This document shows, in pieces, positions 13,801-23,278 of a DNA stretch of 64,000 nt. The notes beneath the pieces were generated by a model, which saw nothing but the letters and a program-made list of their open reading frames with translations, did no database searches and was not told the DNA's origin. This DNA comes from Liopterus haemorrhoidalis (Eukaryota; Arthropoda; Insecta; Coleoptera; Dytiscidae). A program made the position numbers and the translations under genes. Where the stretch lies: the NCBI GenBank assembly GCA_963971575.1, contig OZ020616.1, positions 372,001-436,000 on the forward strand, read 5' to 3'. Positions within the stretch are counted from its first letter, which is position 1. Each line of letters begins with the position of its first letter.

Positions 13801-16800
13801 AGAAAGTATATTGTTAAAAAATAATGTAGATAATAACGAATTGTACCCGAACGAAGCTGGGCGGGACAAAAAGGGCAGTTAGTTTATCTATAAATAGCTA
13901 GAATCAAACTTACAGAATTCAAAATCCTTGTCATTCATGGAAAAAGTATGTAAGCTATGGGTCATAGCATTTCTCCAAACATAATATTGTTTTTCAAAAT
14001 CCCATTGGTGCGGCAGACAGTCGTGGTTCCAGTACAGCGATACAGACTCTAACTTAACGAGATGGTAGGCAGTTCCAGCGTTGGCTGTAGGAGGTGTTCT
14101 TGGACTTCCGCTTGCTGCCTTCCAACGACTGTTTGTCGTCTCAGCGCTGATACTGCTGATGCAAAGTCCAACTGCGAGAGGTTTAGGCTGACTGACATTA
14201 TCCTCATAGCGAACATGAACATTCTGCACCGTTACCTAAATAACAAACAAAAAATTAAATTATTAATATACCGATCTTCAAAAAGAGATGACATAGTAGA
14301 AAACTGATATAAAGTAAAGGTTTAAAACAAAGGCACTGTATGTTTCATTAATTTTATTGACAAGATCATTTTGCAGCTCGGTCCAATGCCATCTGTTAGT
14401 CATTTTGCAATATATTACCGACCGCCAACATATATAAGGGAGGTATTGTGATCATACCAATTTTGACGTTTCGAGATTTCGATGGATCTCCACGAATTGA
14501 GGTCCCTACATAACGTTTTGACTATTTTTAGCATGATGTCTGTCTGTCCGTCTGTCTGTCTGTCTGTCCGTCTGTGTACACGTGCAGAGCAAATTCGGCT
14601 GAAAGTATTTTTATTAAACTTCATATTTAAGCTTCTGCCATCAATGGCACGAGTTGATCAACTTTTGGTAAAAATCGGTTAACTAAAAATGGGAGTTTAC
14701 TCGTTTCGATTTTAAGATTTTTGTGAATATTTCACAACAGAAAAATATTTCGAAAAAATTTATTGAACAAAAGTTGCTATAAAAGCAATAACTAATAACT
14801 TTCATTTGAGACGTTTTTTGATAAAACGATAAATTTCGAATAATTCCTGTAAAATTTTTCGAAATTTTTTCATACTTAGATGTAACATTTCCATGGTCAT
14901 GATAAATAATATCTCTGTTAGAAAATATTAGGCCAAGTTATTTCTACTCTGCTGCTAGAATGTATTTTATACAAGTACTTTGTGATTGCGGTCGGTCCTG
15001 TGGTGTCCACAGCTGATTTTTTTTATATCATTAACAAACATTTCACTCTCGCAGCTGCCCAGAATGTTTGAAATGTTATTGACCACAAAAAGAAACAGTA
15101 AAGGCCCTAAATTACTTCCCTGTGGCACGCCACTGTTAGACGAGTATTTATTTGACCTAAGTAATTTTTTCGCGCAAAAATCTATACCTGTGCTGGTAAT
15201 TACTCGGTTTTACACAGCTCAAAAATAACATTTTTGTTTATATAACAGTAAAAATGACATACTTGTAAATTGTTGATGAGACTTGTAAGAAAATGTTCTG
15301 GGAATGAATCTGGACCTCCGATCAGTTCTCCGTTGTCCTGTTCTAAGGTAGATAGTATTTTCTTTTTGGCTGCTCTTATTAGTCTCTTATCCCTGTCCGG
15401 ATCGTAAGGCCCCTCTGACACGACTGGTCCTGCCAGCACGTGTACGTCTTCCACCAGTATTATCACCGGCTGATTCAACAGAGCATTCCATGGAATCTGA
15501 ATGCATATCTTACCGATCGTACCGAATTTCACTTCAATTGGAAGATCTAGTTCATACTAAAACAACACAAATATTTTAAAATACCGTTGTTTTTACTAAT
15601 CTATATAAATAATATTGGAAACTTATATTGAGGAGACCATTATTTTCAATATCTATTTTTAATTTATTTCAACTAAAATTATATTTATGATAACTTGAAC
15701 TAAAAAAAAAAAAAAACTACCGAAAGGGTACTTTTTTGATGAACAGCCCTTGGACAACTGACAAGACTCAACTTATATATACAATATTACTGATAAGTAA
15801 AAAAAAGTAAATTATGAAGAAAACTTGGGATGTTTATAAAATGCTTCAAAGCAAAAAAGACCTACTCAAAAAGATCCATAGTTCGGAAAAATATTAAAAG
15901 TTTTCTATTGAGTAATTTTAATGGATAAATTTTGAATTCATTTAAAAAAATACTTTGATTTTAATAATATTTCTTTTAATAGTATAAGTTAATCTGGGAT
16001 TGAAATTTTTTATTTAATATAAATTATAAATATTTATGGAATACAATTTGAATTTAAAAAAAAATTAATCAATTATATTTGATATTTGAATAATCAAGCC
16101 CCCCCCCCCGCGTCTTGAGCTCCTGGTCCGAATTTTGAACCAAAAAATCTGGTCTCCTTATATTGCTATTCCGATACTACCAAATAATCTCCATTACTAG
16201 CTACGATTTACAGTCATTAAATAAATTCAAAAAAACCGACAGAAAATAACCATATTTAAAAAATATATATATATAAAAGGGCGATTTAATTTTTTTTTGC
16301 CTCCACACCTTAAAATTGGTCTATATACAAATTAAAGAAAAAAAAAAAAAACACTAGGTATTGAGAAGTGACACACTGGTGGCCAAATTATTGTACTAAA
16401 TATTGTAGTACAGTTTCAACTTATTACGTATATTCTAATAAAGTCGAAAATATTTACTCTCATTTTAATAAAATAAAAACGTATTGTGCTTAAATTAACC
16501 TATTCGCCATGTGTAAATAAACGGCTAAGTACTACTGTCGTCAACCATATTTCCTTCGATCGCAGCGCCGCCACCGTTAATATCACTTCTCAATATCATT
16601 CTTTTTGACACTTAGAACTGAGGTAATAATGTTCAATAATAAAAATTATTATGTAATATTTTCAAAAAATTGGATTAAAAAAGTTTTAAAAGTAATGAGA
16701 AAGCAGAATTTTAAAAATTTCTTTAAAATATTAAGAATGTTATAATTTTAAATACCTTTTTTATTACATTCAAATTATAAAAGTAATATATATAATACTA

Positions 16801-17318
16801 ACAACCTTCAGGAATTTTCATACAAAAATAATAGATAAAAGTTTTGATGTGTTTGATAGCTACAATACACGAAAATCAATTTTGATAAAAATAAGTTCGT
16901 TGCTAAGTCACGTGACGTTCAATCAATTTGAAACACTTTGTATTTCATTATTACTTAAAATAAGAATATTGTAATTTGGGTTAGTATAGGTTAAAAATGC
17001 TTAAATGAAAGGTTAGTGCGCCAAAAATTCTAACTGATTTAAATGAAAGGTTAAAAATTAAATAAAAAACAAAAAAAATATTTTAATAAAAGTTTAATGT
17101 TAAAACAAATACAAAATAAAAAAGATGACTAACATGTAAAAAATTGAAACGATAAGTTAAAAAATTCTTATCGTTACCAAAGCTTCTGGTTTCAGCCGTA
17201 ATTCAGTAAGTTGAACTTGTCCGGAGAATATTCCAACGTTTAGATTTTCGGTATCGAGATCGAGCACATATTTCCCGAGCCAGCGGTTTAATAAACGTGC
17301 CACTACACCCTCTAACAT
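1..17318 (-). CDS. Vps13: VPS13-family lipid-transfer protein, N-terminal part (7 exons, runs off left edge)
   Basis: VPS13 proteins are very long rod-shaped proteins at membrane contact sites that carry phospholipids in bulk between organelles through a hydrophobic groove. Exons read 17178-17318, 15263-15556, 13914-14235, 10620-11341, 4082-4363, 2653-3864 and 1-1814. All junctions are GT-AG and phases agree, giving about 1,595 codons with no stop. The N-terminus (MLEGVVARLLNRWLGKYVLD) is the chorein start. Further family marks are IPWNALLNQPV, NVHVRYED, SWWHYAYE, a TLDIVNVVIARQ helix and two later repeats of the type IVVPEYGA/LIIDLGRL and ILLPQK/LVVIHTGEL. By eye it is closest to the VPS13A/C group, although MLEG resembles VPS13D. 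The C-terminal half (VAB, ATG2_C and PH regions) is outside the window. An AG acceptor just upstream of the ATG (exon edge 17336) suggests a 5' UTR intron. Confidence 0.92.
1815..2652 (-). other. Vps13 intron 6
   Basis: AT-rich intron of 838 bp with standard ends. No coding or repeat structure recognised. Confidence 0.7.
2653..3864 (-). CDS. Vps13: Vps13 exon 6
   Basis: 404 codons, phase 0 at both ends. It contains RVDLNLDIRVPYIVVPEYG, LIIDLGRLVV, LHIDLFHIQLLFCDSGENW and LPEYKLNITVPSLKLNVSER, a full repeat unit of the lipid-transfer groove. After it comes a low-complexity Arg/Ser/Pro linker, then a second unit (GEFSIVLSRSSE). Confidence 0.92.
4082..4363 (-). CDS. Vps13: Vps13 exon 5
   Basis: 94 codons, phase 0 at both ends, between a TTTGTAG acceptor and a GTAAGT donor. 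The pattern ETAPGTRCMKIS...GLVLEG aligns with the RPGA-x-A-x-K-x-E...ITG segment of VPS13A/C. The end CGIVFHT joins exon 6 HAVAELLEFL, matching the family's V-x-YDA-x-T-x-x-VVEFF segment. It is more GC-rich than the surrounding intron, as expected for an exon. Confidence 0.85.
4500..6110. repeat. 774-bp tandem duplication (two diverged copies)
   Basis: Two head-to-tail copies offset by 774 bp. For example, ATGTTTGTAA at 4609 matches 5383, and CAATGGCCAAGCAGTTGACA at 4927 matches 5694. Each copy carries a 67-codon ORF in its first part and a 32-codon ORF (MAKQLT...) at 4929 and 5696. Confidence 0.85.
5285..6640. repeat. Degenerate short repeats with GAGAGAGAT/TTGGAGAGAGAC motifs
   Basis: A motif pair, agagagatgg followed about 20-30 bases later by ttggagagagac or a variant, recurs near 5290, 6058, 6255, 6440 and 6595 with variable AT-rich spacers. 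It overlaps the end of the 774-bp duplication. Confidence 0.6.
6690..6821. mobile_element. Small inverted-repeat MITE (about 130 bp)
   Basis: Left end CCTGTTCGTAGAGCCATT and right end AATGACTCTACGAACAGAG are near-perfect inverted repeats, with no coding capacity between them. Confidence 0.7.
6822..7003. mobile_element. hAT-like MITE, 182 bp
   Basis: Terminal inverted repeat CAGTGGCGCACCA / TGGTGCGCCACTG. The CAGTGGCG start is typical of hAT ends. The interior has the segment GTGAGGACCTTTTTTTTAG, also seen near 39.33, 42.55 and 30.6 kb. No target duplication is visible; it abuts the preceding MITE. Confidence 0.7.
8100..9770. repeat. 151-bp tandem array, about 10.5 monomers
   Basis: The landmark GGTCCGTAATGACCTAAAAC occurs near 8226, 8378, 8524, 8674, 8824, 8975, 9125, 9276, 9427, 9578 and 9728, a spacing of 146-152 and mostly 150-151. 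Two monomer types can be told apart: 'a' (TAATAAATTCATATCTCATA) and 'b' (AATCTTATCTCAAAAAAGG). Array order at the right end is a-b-a-a-a-b. Confidence 0.95.
8100..10163 (+). mobile_element. Dispersed element copy carrying the 151-bp array
   Basis: After the array come the same unique tail segments as at 38.5-38.95 kb: TTGTTAGTTATTGCTTTTAT, GTTGATCAACTCGTGCCATT, a (GTCY)n-like tract (acagacagacggacagac) and CCTCCCTTATATATGTTGGC. A GTCY tract plus internal tandem repeats recalls the DINE-1/INE-1 (Helentron-associated) design, but I see no decisive Helitron ends. Confidence 0.65.
10620..11341 (-). CDS. Vps13: Vps13 exon 4
   Basis: 722 nt. It contains REQYLSI, then SWWHYAYECVLEQRIRPYTW and KYEDTLDIVNVVIARQ, matching the WW-x-YA and TLD-x-N-x-x-ARQ blocks of VPS13A/C, followed by a serine-rich SSLW segment and KMIGY. 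The donor is CAG|GTAAGT. The reading frame happens to stay open for a few codons into the intron, but the donor is strong. Confidence 0.9.
11644..12159 (+). pseudogene. hAT transposase C-terminus remnant, interrupted by a third element
   Basis: In frame after 11647 it reads FSTLAVIKTKYRAQ...EIRVALSSYKPRF..., closely resembling the conserved C-terminal helices of ZBED5/SCAND3-like hAT transposases. The frame is broken at 11773 by a 372-bp insertion and resumes after 12144 for a few codons to TAA at 12157-12159. An AATAAA follows near 12268. Only this last part is present, so it cannot be active. Confidence 0.7.
11773..12144. mobile_element. Innermost element of the nest, 372 bp
   Basis: Ends CCCAGCAAACATT / AATGTTTGCTGGG are perfect 13-bp inverted repeats. 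The interior repeats variants of TGCTGGCA/TACTGGCCC. A 2-bp CA duplication is the simplest reading, because removing the element and one CA restores the transposase frame. Superfamily not assigned. Confidence 0.75.
13008..13790 (+). mobile_element. Repeat family C copy 1 (internal tRNA-like module)
   Basis: Begins AGGGTTTTGTAGGTATGACC, then a short GTCTGTCTGT tract, AGTTGAAATTTGGCATGC and TTATACAACTCTTTGACCCG, matching the copies at 23409 and 47710. The tRNA-like module (about 13528-13605) is decayed: A-box-like TAGTGTAATGGCTAG remains but the B box is damaged (GTTCGTTCC). Confidence 0.8.
13914..14235 (-). CDS. Vps13: Vps13 exon 3
   Basis: Starts VTVQNVHVRYED, the most conserved block of the VPS13 N-terminus, then LVKLESVSLYWNHDC, which matches the family's L-x-SxYWN segment. 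It ends in phase 1 (GAATTCT before GTAAGT), and the codon is completed by exon 4 at 11341. Confidence 0.9.
14417..15020 (-). mobile_element. Dispersed element copy without the 151-bp array (inverted)
   Basis: Reads in reverse the same order as the copy at 37250-38949: CCGCCAACATATATAAGGGA, then a (GTCY)n tract at 14536-14576, then CTCGTGCCATT in reverse, ending with the block that contains AATCAGCTGTGG(A/C)CACC. It lacks the tandem array. Confidence 0.8.
15010..15223 (-). pseudogene. Non-LTR retrotransposon reverse transcriptase fragment
   Basis: On the minus strand it reads SNSGVPQGSNLGPLLFLFVV, the SGVPQGS-x-LGPLLF motif of jockey/CR1-type reverse transcriptases, then NNISNIL and FVNDIK. 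Only about 70 codons are present, with no catalytic YADD box visible, so this is a truncated relic next to exon 2 of Vps13. Confidence 0.85.
15263..15556 (-). CDS. Vps13: Vps13 exon 2
   Basis: 98 codons, phase 0 at both ends. It begins YELDLPIEVKFGTIG, contains the conserved IPW motif (IPWNALLNQPV), and ends in LINNLQ just before the NVHVRYED block of exon 3. This is the standard chorein order of the family. Confidence 0.9.
15650..15960 (+). repeat. Dispersed direct repeat, partner of 22150-22435
   Basis: Shares CTACCGAAAGGGTA, TGATGAACAGC, TGACAAGACTCAACTT, AATTATGAAGAAAACT and TTTATAAAATGCTTCAAAG in the same order as 22205-22430. Family unknown. Confidence 0.8.
16359..16595. mobile_element. 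Small MITE with TATTGAGAAGTGA ends
   Basis: TATTGAGAAGTGACAC at the left and the reverse complement of TATTGAGAAGTGATAT at the right. The terminal TA may be the target duplication. A related end with the same CGCCGCCACCGTTAATATC-type interior occurs inverted near 45962. Confidence 0.65.
17178..17318 (-). CDS. Vps13: Vps13 exon 1 (start codon, chorein N-terminus)
   Basis: 47 codons from ATG at 17318 to a GTAACG donor, ending in phase 0. It encodes the first amphipathic helix and strand of the chorein domain. The ATG lies 18 bases inside an exon whose acceptor is a T-rich tract followed by TAG at 17339-17337, so the 5' UTR is probably split. Confidence 0.88.
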
Positions 17319-18001
17319 ATTTAATTGATAGTTCACCTAAAAAAATTAAAAGAATGAGTAAAAAAAGTTAATATATCATTTTAAACAAATCGTTTATAGT
17401 TATGAATTAATTCTGTTATCAAAATATTTAAATATTAATTATACAAACCAAATTAATTCCCGTCTGAGTAAAACCATATGGGTGCTGAAAATCACACTAC
17501 ATGTTTCTTAAATTTATTGTTTAAATTCCTCACAGCTCACGTTTAAATATAAACTACACCATTATTTAACATCATTTATATTTTTCTTGATAGAATATAC
17601 AGCTACAAATAGTAAATTTCACAGATAACAGCGAGTTTTAAAAGAGGGTTGAAATAATCTCGATATTGATTGAACTATTATTGCGGCTGTCTTCACACAC
17701 ATTGCGAAAAATATCGATAAATAATAACCCCAACATTATACCCAATCAAATAAAATGTCTAAATATAAATTTACCGGCTTACTAAACGCACATTTAAATT
17801 AAACAGGCTGTAAAATTGTTTAAATAAATAAATACATTATACACATAAAATGGCGCTTGTATTTGAAAAAGTGCGTATTTATCTGTAGTTCTTATGCGAA
17901 TATTAAATAAGGTTAAAATTTGTTTGCGACGACAAATTGACAGTCAGCTGTGTATATTATCGCTGTCAGATTCACGTCAACATGGAATTTTGATGATAAA
18001 A
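17319..18001. promoter_or_regulatory. Divergent promoter region between Vps13 and Rab4
   Basis: The two start codons are 683 bp apart and point away from each other. The stretch holds TATCGATA at 17712-17719, a perfect match to the DRE bound by DREF in Drosophila housekeeping promoters. No TATA box is placed convincingly. Transcription starts are not determined. Confidence 0.55.
17712..17719. promoter_or_regulatory. DRE-like site TATCGATA
   Basis: Palindromic octamer identical to the Drosophila DNA replication-related element. It lies 290 bp upstream of the Rab4 ATG and 394 bp upstream of the Vps13 ATG. Function is inferred from position and motif only. Confidence 0.4.
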
Positions 18002-19060
<1,059 letters not shown>

Positions 19061-22000
19061 CTAACATTCCAGAGTGCCCGGGTAATGAATACAGTAAAAC
19101 TCACATTTGATGTGACAATAATTATTTATTTATTATATAATTGTTGGAAAAAATTCACACATATGTAAATTGCACGCCAAGATCTGTTATGTCTAAAATG
19201 TATTTAAAATTTTTATTGTAAGATTCACAAAAATCACCTTAAATATATATGTTTATTTTGTTTGTACGTAAGTTTCTTATATTAATATATAACTACGATA
19301 TTTGGGGGAGGGGTACTAAGGCACTCTTTTATAGTAATTATTAAGCAGATACGCTAAACACTAAAAAATTACAAATAAAAACAATATGCGTCTAACTAGA
19401 TATATGCAACTTTTTATTGTTTTCATTTTATTAAATCAAATATGAGCGAAAGAAAAAAATGCTTAAGTCTATTCCAAATGTTTAAGCGGAATAATGGTAT
19501 TTTTATTTAAGTTGTCATGAATTCACTTTTTAACGATTAAAGTTGGCTTTTGCTAAACAAAATGATCAAAGGCCTCACTTAAACGTTAAAAGTTACTAAT
19601 TTTGCTTGAATCGAAGAAATAGACTAGTAACTTTCATCGATTGAACAGGGCAAATATTAATACAAATGTATCATTTCTCAAATTTTTATGTATTGCAAAA
19701 AAAAAATCTATTTTTTATAATAAATGTTATATAATTATAAATACCAACATTAAATATGAAATAATATAAAAGTGGGATTTTCGTGACGACTTAAAAAAAC
19801 AACTCTCATTTAGTTCCGCTTAAAGCAAAGAAATTAACATATCAGACATTTTTTTTTAATTTTGCGGTTTGAAAAAATTGCATATATCTCGTCATGAACC
19901 AGCCTTGAAAATTTAAATTCTTAAAATCATGTAAAATTGTGAAAATTAATTACACTAAATACTAATTTGTTTAAATTTAAATCTAATGAAATTGTAATAC
20001 ATCATTTTTGAATAGGGTGGAAAAAACCTTTGTAATTCTGTTGACGAGTGGCCGCAGAGACTTAAGAGATTTTGAAAACTGGTGTTTCTTTTTAAGATGC
20101 ATCTATGTAATTATAAACTAATATAAAATTAAAATATATTTAAGCATCTAGTATAATTTCATTAAAAACTTTGACAAGGTAAATTGTTTTCTAATACTAT
20201 TATCTCTTTATAAATAGATACTAATTTTAATCGTCCGTAAACATTCAAGGCTGGGTTCACAGTGTCGAAAGATGTAAATTTCGAAATGGAACCTGAGATT
20301 AGAACCCGCACCTCTGGGTTCCGTAGCCAGACCGTAGATAAGATTCTACAGTCTGCCATATCTTCCGTTCATTGGCAATTATACAATGCAATTAAAACTG
20401 ATAGGCTTATATACAAAAATACGATAAAAATTTGTCATGATATAATAATACTTTTAAGTCTTTAAAAAATATTTAAAAATTCGTTATATGCATTAATAGC
20501 CATAAACGCTTTGCATTTATGGCTATTAACTCCTACTATGAAACGTCCTAACATATTTTGGGTTAGTTTTATAAAAATATTCAGTCGAAAATATCTGCAC
20601 TTAGTAGCCCTGATATACGTGTCCCAAAAAAAAAGATATTTCAAAGTCATAGCCATCATATTAGACAATTTTACCGCTTCTTAAGTCCGTTCTACATTAT
20701 ACTTTTTTCAATACAACTCTGACGTTATTTCAACTTTTGATACTACAGAATATAGTGGGGGGGGGGAATAAGAGACAGCGATACCTTCCATCTTTTATTA
20801 CTTTGTGATACTCTTCACTGCCAACTTAAAAAATTCTAAGTTCAAGTGAAAGACAAATGTTTGGTTATATAACCAATTTATAAATATTGTTTAATTCTGC
20901 TAAGTTAATATTTAATTATATGTTCTAAATAAACTTCTTATCAACTTAATAAACTTCTAAAAGTTAAGTTGTAAACAAAATCTAAAAAGTTGGTGGTTGG
21001 TACGACTGAGAAATATACAACTGTCATACAAAAATTTGACCGGTGGTAGTTTTGAAAATAGTGTAGTTTGTAGTGTAGCATCGAAAGTTGGAAGGGAGTA
21101 CTGTGTTTCACATTATACTTGTGCTTCGCAAAAAAGTATAATGTAGAACTAACTTTAGAAATATATGTATACAAATGTGACACCGAAATGGAACACCGCC
21201 ATTATTTTCTTTATTATTAGAGATACAAAAAAAATACTAAGTAACAAAGTAGTAGGAGACCAAGGGGGACATCTGCTTATAGAAGAAATAATTTTTTTAA
21301 ATTAGATTAAACTATTTTTTAGATCCATTCGATAGCGTATTTTTTCTTAATTCAACCATATTATCATTTTAAATCCTTACATAAAAAAAAAATCTTGAAA
21401 CGTACGACAATTTATAATTGATATTGGATAAGTAATTCAAGTAAAGAAACTAAAATATACTCCTGCAAAACATTCCCGCAAGTATTAAATTTAAAAAAAG
21501 AATGCATCTGAAAACCAATCATTGATTAATTTATCTGACATTTAGAATTTTCAGGTTGAAAGTTTGAAATAATGGCTGCCGTTGTCATAAAAATGTGCTG
21601 TATGTAAAATGGACTGACCGGTAGCCAATCACAGATCAGCTTTCTGGCACGGTCATTTTAAATCGCTCCTTCGAATTAAAAAACAGATTTATAGTTCGTT
21701 TGCATATGACTTCAAAACATTTTTTTTAAGACACTATAAAATCCTTATTTCTAATGTCTTTTTGCTAAAAAAAAAAACGTACTACAATGTAATATAAAAT
21801 AAATCAATAGAGTATCTACTTAAAAATTACAACTTAAATTTAAGTTCTTAAAAGTTGCTTTGACACCATGGAGCCAAAGCATTCTAAAAATTACAAAATA
21901 CTTTATAATAATTTGATAAAAACTTTTAAATGTAAAACTAAAAATTCGGTAATTTACAAATATATTCCAGCAGAAATGATCAATCTGAACAAAATTAAAC

Positions 22001-22860
22001 TTTTATAAAAAGCTAAGTATTTTTCTTCCGTTTTTTAAGCACTAACAAAAAAAAAAAACGAAAGTAATTATGGTAGTTTTAGTTATGTCGAAAAAACTGT
22101 TATTTTTTTTTTTATAAAGAGTTTTAGAAAAGGTACTTAATTACAATATTTATTTTTAATATATTTCAATTAAAATTATTTTTACAAAATATGAACTAAA
22201 AAAAAATCTACCGAAAGGGTAATTTCGTTGATGAACAGCTTTTGGACAAGTGACAAGACTCAACTTGATGTAGACACATTAAGTGCAATATTACTGATTA
22301 AAGTAAATTATGAAGAAAACTGTGCGGATTTTTATAAAATGCTTCAAAGATAAAAAAGATCAATAGTTCGAAAAAATATCAAAAGTTTTCTACCGAGTAA
22401 TTTTAATGAATAAATTTTGAATTTATTTAAAACCAGTGGCAAAGGAAGACCTCCGCTAGACTTGCCCTCTCATAAAAAAATAATAATAATAAAAAAAATA
22501 TAAATAAATAAAAAATTTTAAAAAAATTATAAAAAGATTTAGGTAAACCTTCAAAAATACATCAAATTATGTTTTATACAAATTTTTTTCAAAGCTTGGT
22601 TAAATAGTTATGAATGTTTTAGAATTTTAAAGTTCAATATGATTCAATCATAAATTTTTTGTGTTCTATTGTAAAAACTATAATTGAATTTTCAATAGAA
22701 ACTTATGATAACAGTTAATTAATTGACAGTTAAAGCTTGCAGTACACATTTAATTTTTCAACAGCCAACCCTTATGTAATTTCTTTTTGAACAAATGGTA
22801 TAACTCCTGACGATGGGTTGTTTTTTGTTAAACGGTTTCAACTGTATTTAATTATTATTT
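19061..22860. other. Intergenic, 3.8 kb between Rab4 and the LBR 3' end
   Basis: AT-rich. 19470-19820 is a decayed member of the MITE family with AAGCGGAA / TTCCGCTTAA ends, 22150-22435 is a repeat, and 22735-22803 is a half copy of the inverted-repeat MITE at 52.2 kb. A candidate Rab4 poly(A) signal AATAAA lies near 19374. No genes seen in the rest. Confidence 0.6.
22150..22435 (+). repeat. Dispersed direct repeat, partner of 15650-15960
   Basis: Same ordered blocks as its partner (CTACCGAAAGGGTA, TGACAAGACTCAACTT, TTTATAAAATGCTTCAAAG) with scattered differences and short indels. Confidence 0.8.
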
Positions 22861-22862
22861 GT

Positions 22863-22868
22863 TTTATT
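22863..22868 (-). terminator. Candidate LBR poly(A) signal AATAAA
   Basis: AATAAA on the minus strand about 133 bp past the LBR stop codon. It is the first canonical hexamer I noticed downstream. Confidence 0.45.
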
Positions 22869-23000
22869 CTTTGTTCAGACTGATCTAGTTAAACTATATC
22901 CGTGGAATATAAAACTGTCACCCTATCCGTTGCTGCAGAAATAAATAAAGCTATTTATAGCAGCGCAATCCGGATAAGCGACAGATGTTGTCGGTGAACC

Positions 23001-23278
23001 CTAATACACTCTCGGTATAAGATTATACCTAACTCGGTGACAGTATCTCTCCCATGCGGTGCCGTACTTCTGCTGGCATCTCTTGCCGTCTCTCTGGAGT
23101 CTGCCGACGATGTACATGATGCTGCTGACGGCGAACACCGCCGGGGGCACGCACGGAACCAGACAATAAGAGCACACGTACAGCAGTATGTTTGCTGCGT
23201 AGTTGGGATGTCGAACCATGCCCCAGTAACCGGAGACCAATAATTTTTTACCTTGAGATGTTGGGATGCTTTCTAAAT
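23001..23278 (-). CDS. LBR: LBR coding exon 3 (C-terminus)
   Basis: 278 nt from a TTTTAG acceptor. Contains LLVSGYWGMVRHPNY, the cofactor-side motif of the ERG4/ERG24 family, then QQKYGTAWERYCHRV and the stop TAG at 23001-23003. Confidence 0.95.

Larger units (their letters stand above)
11342..13913 (-). other. Vps13 intron 3, 2.6 kb, filled by transposons
   Basis: Holds the three-deep transposon nest (11460-12812), a second hAT-like end (12821 on) and a copy of the tRNA-module repeat (13008-13790). Confidence 0.8.
14236..15262 (-). other. Vps13 intron 2, about 1 kb
   Basis: Occupied mainly by an inverted copy of the dispersed element of 8.1-10.2 kb and, beyond it, a reverse-transcriptase fragment. 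Confidence 0.8.
15557..17177 (-). other. Vps13 intron 1, 1.6 kb
   Basis: Contains one half of a direct repeat pair (15650-15960, matching 22150-22435) and a small MITE (16359-16595). The remainder is AT-rich with nothing recognised. Confidence 0.7.
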
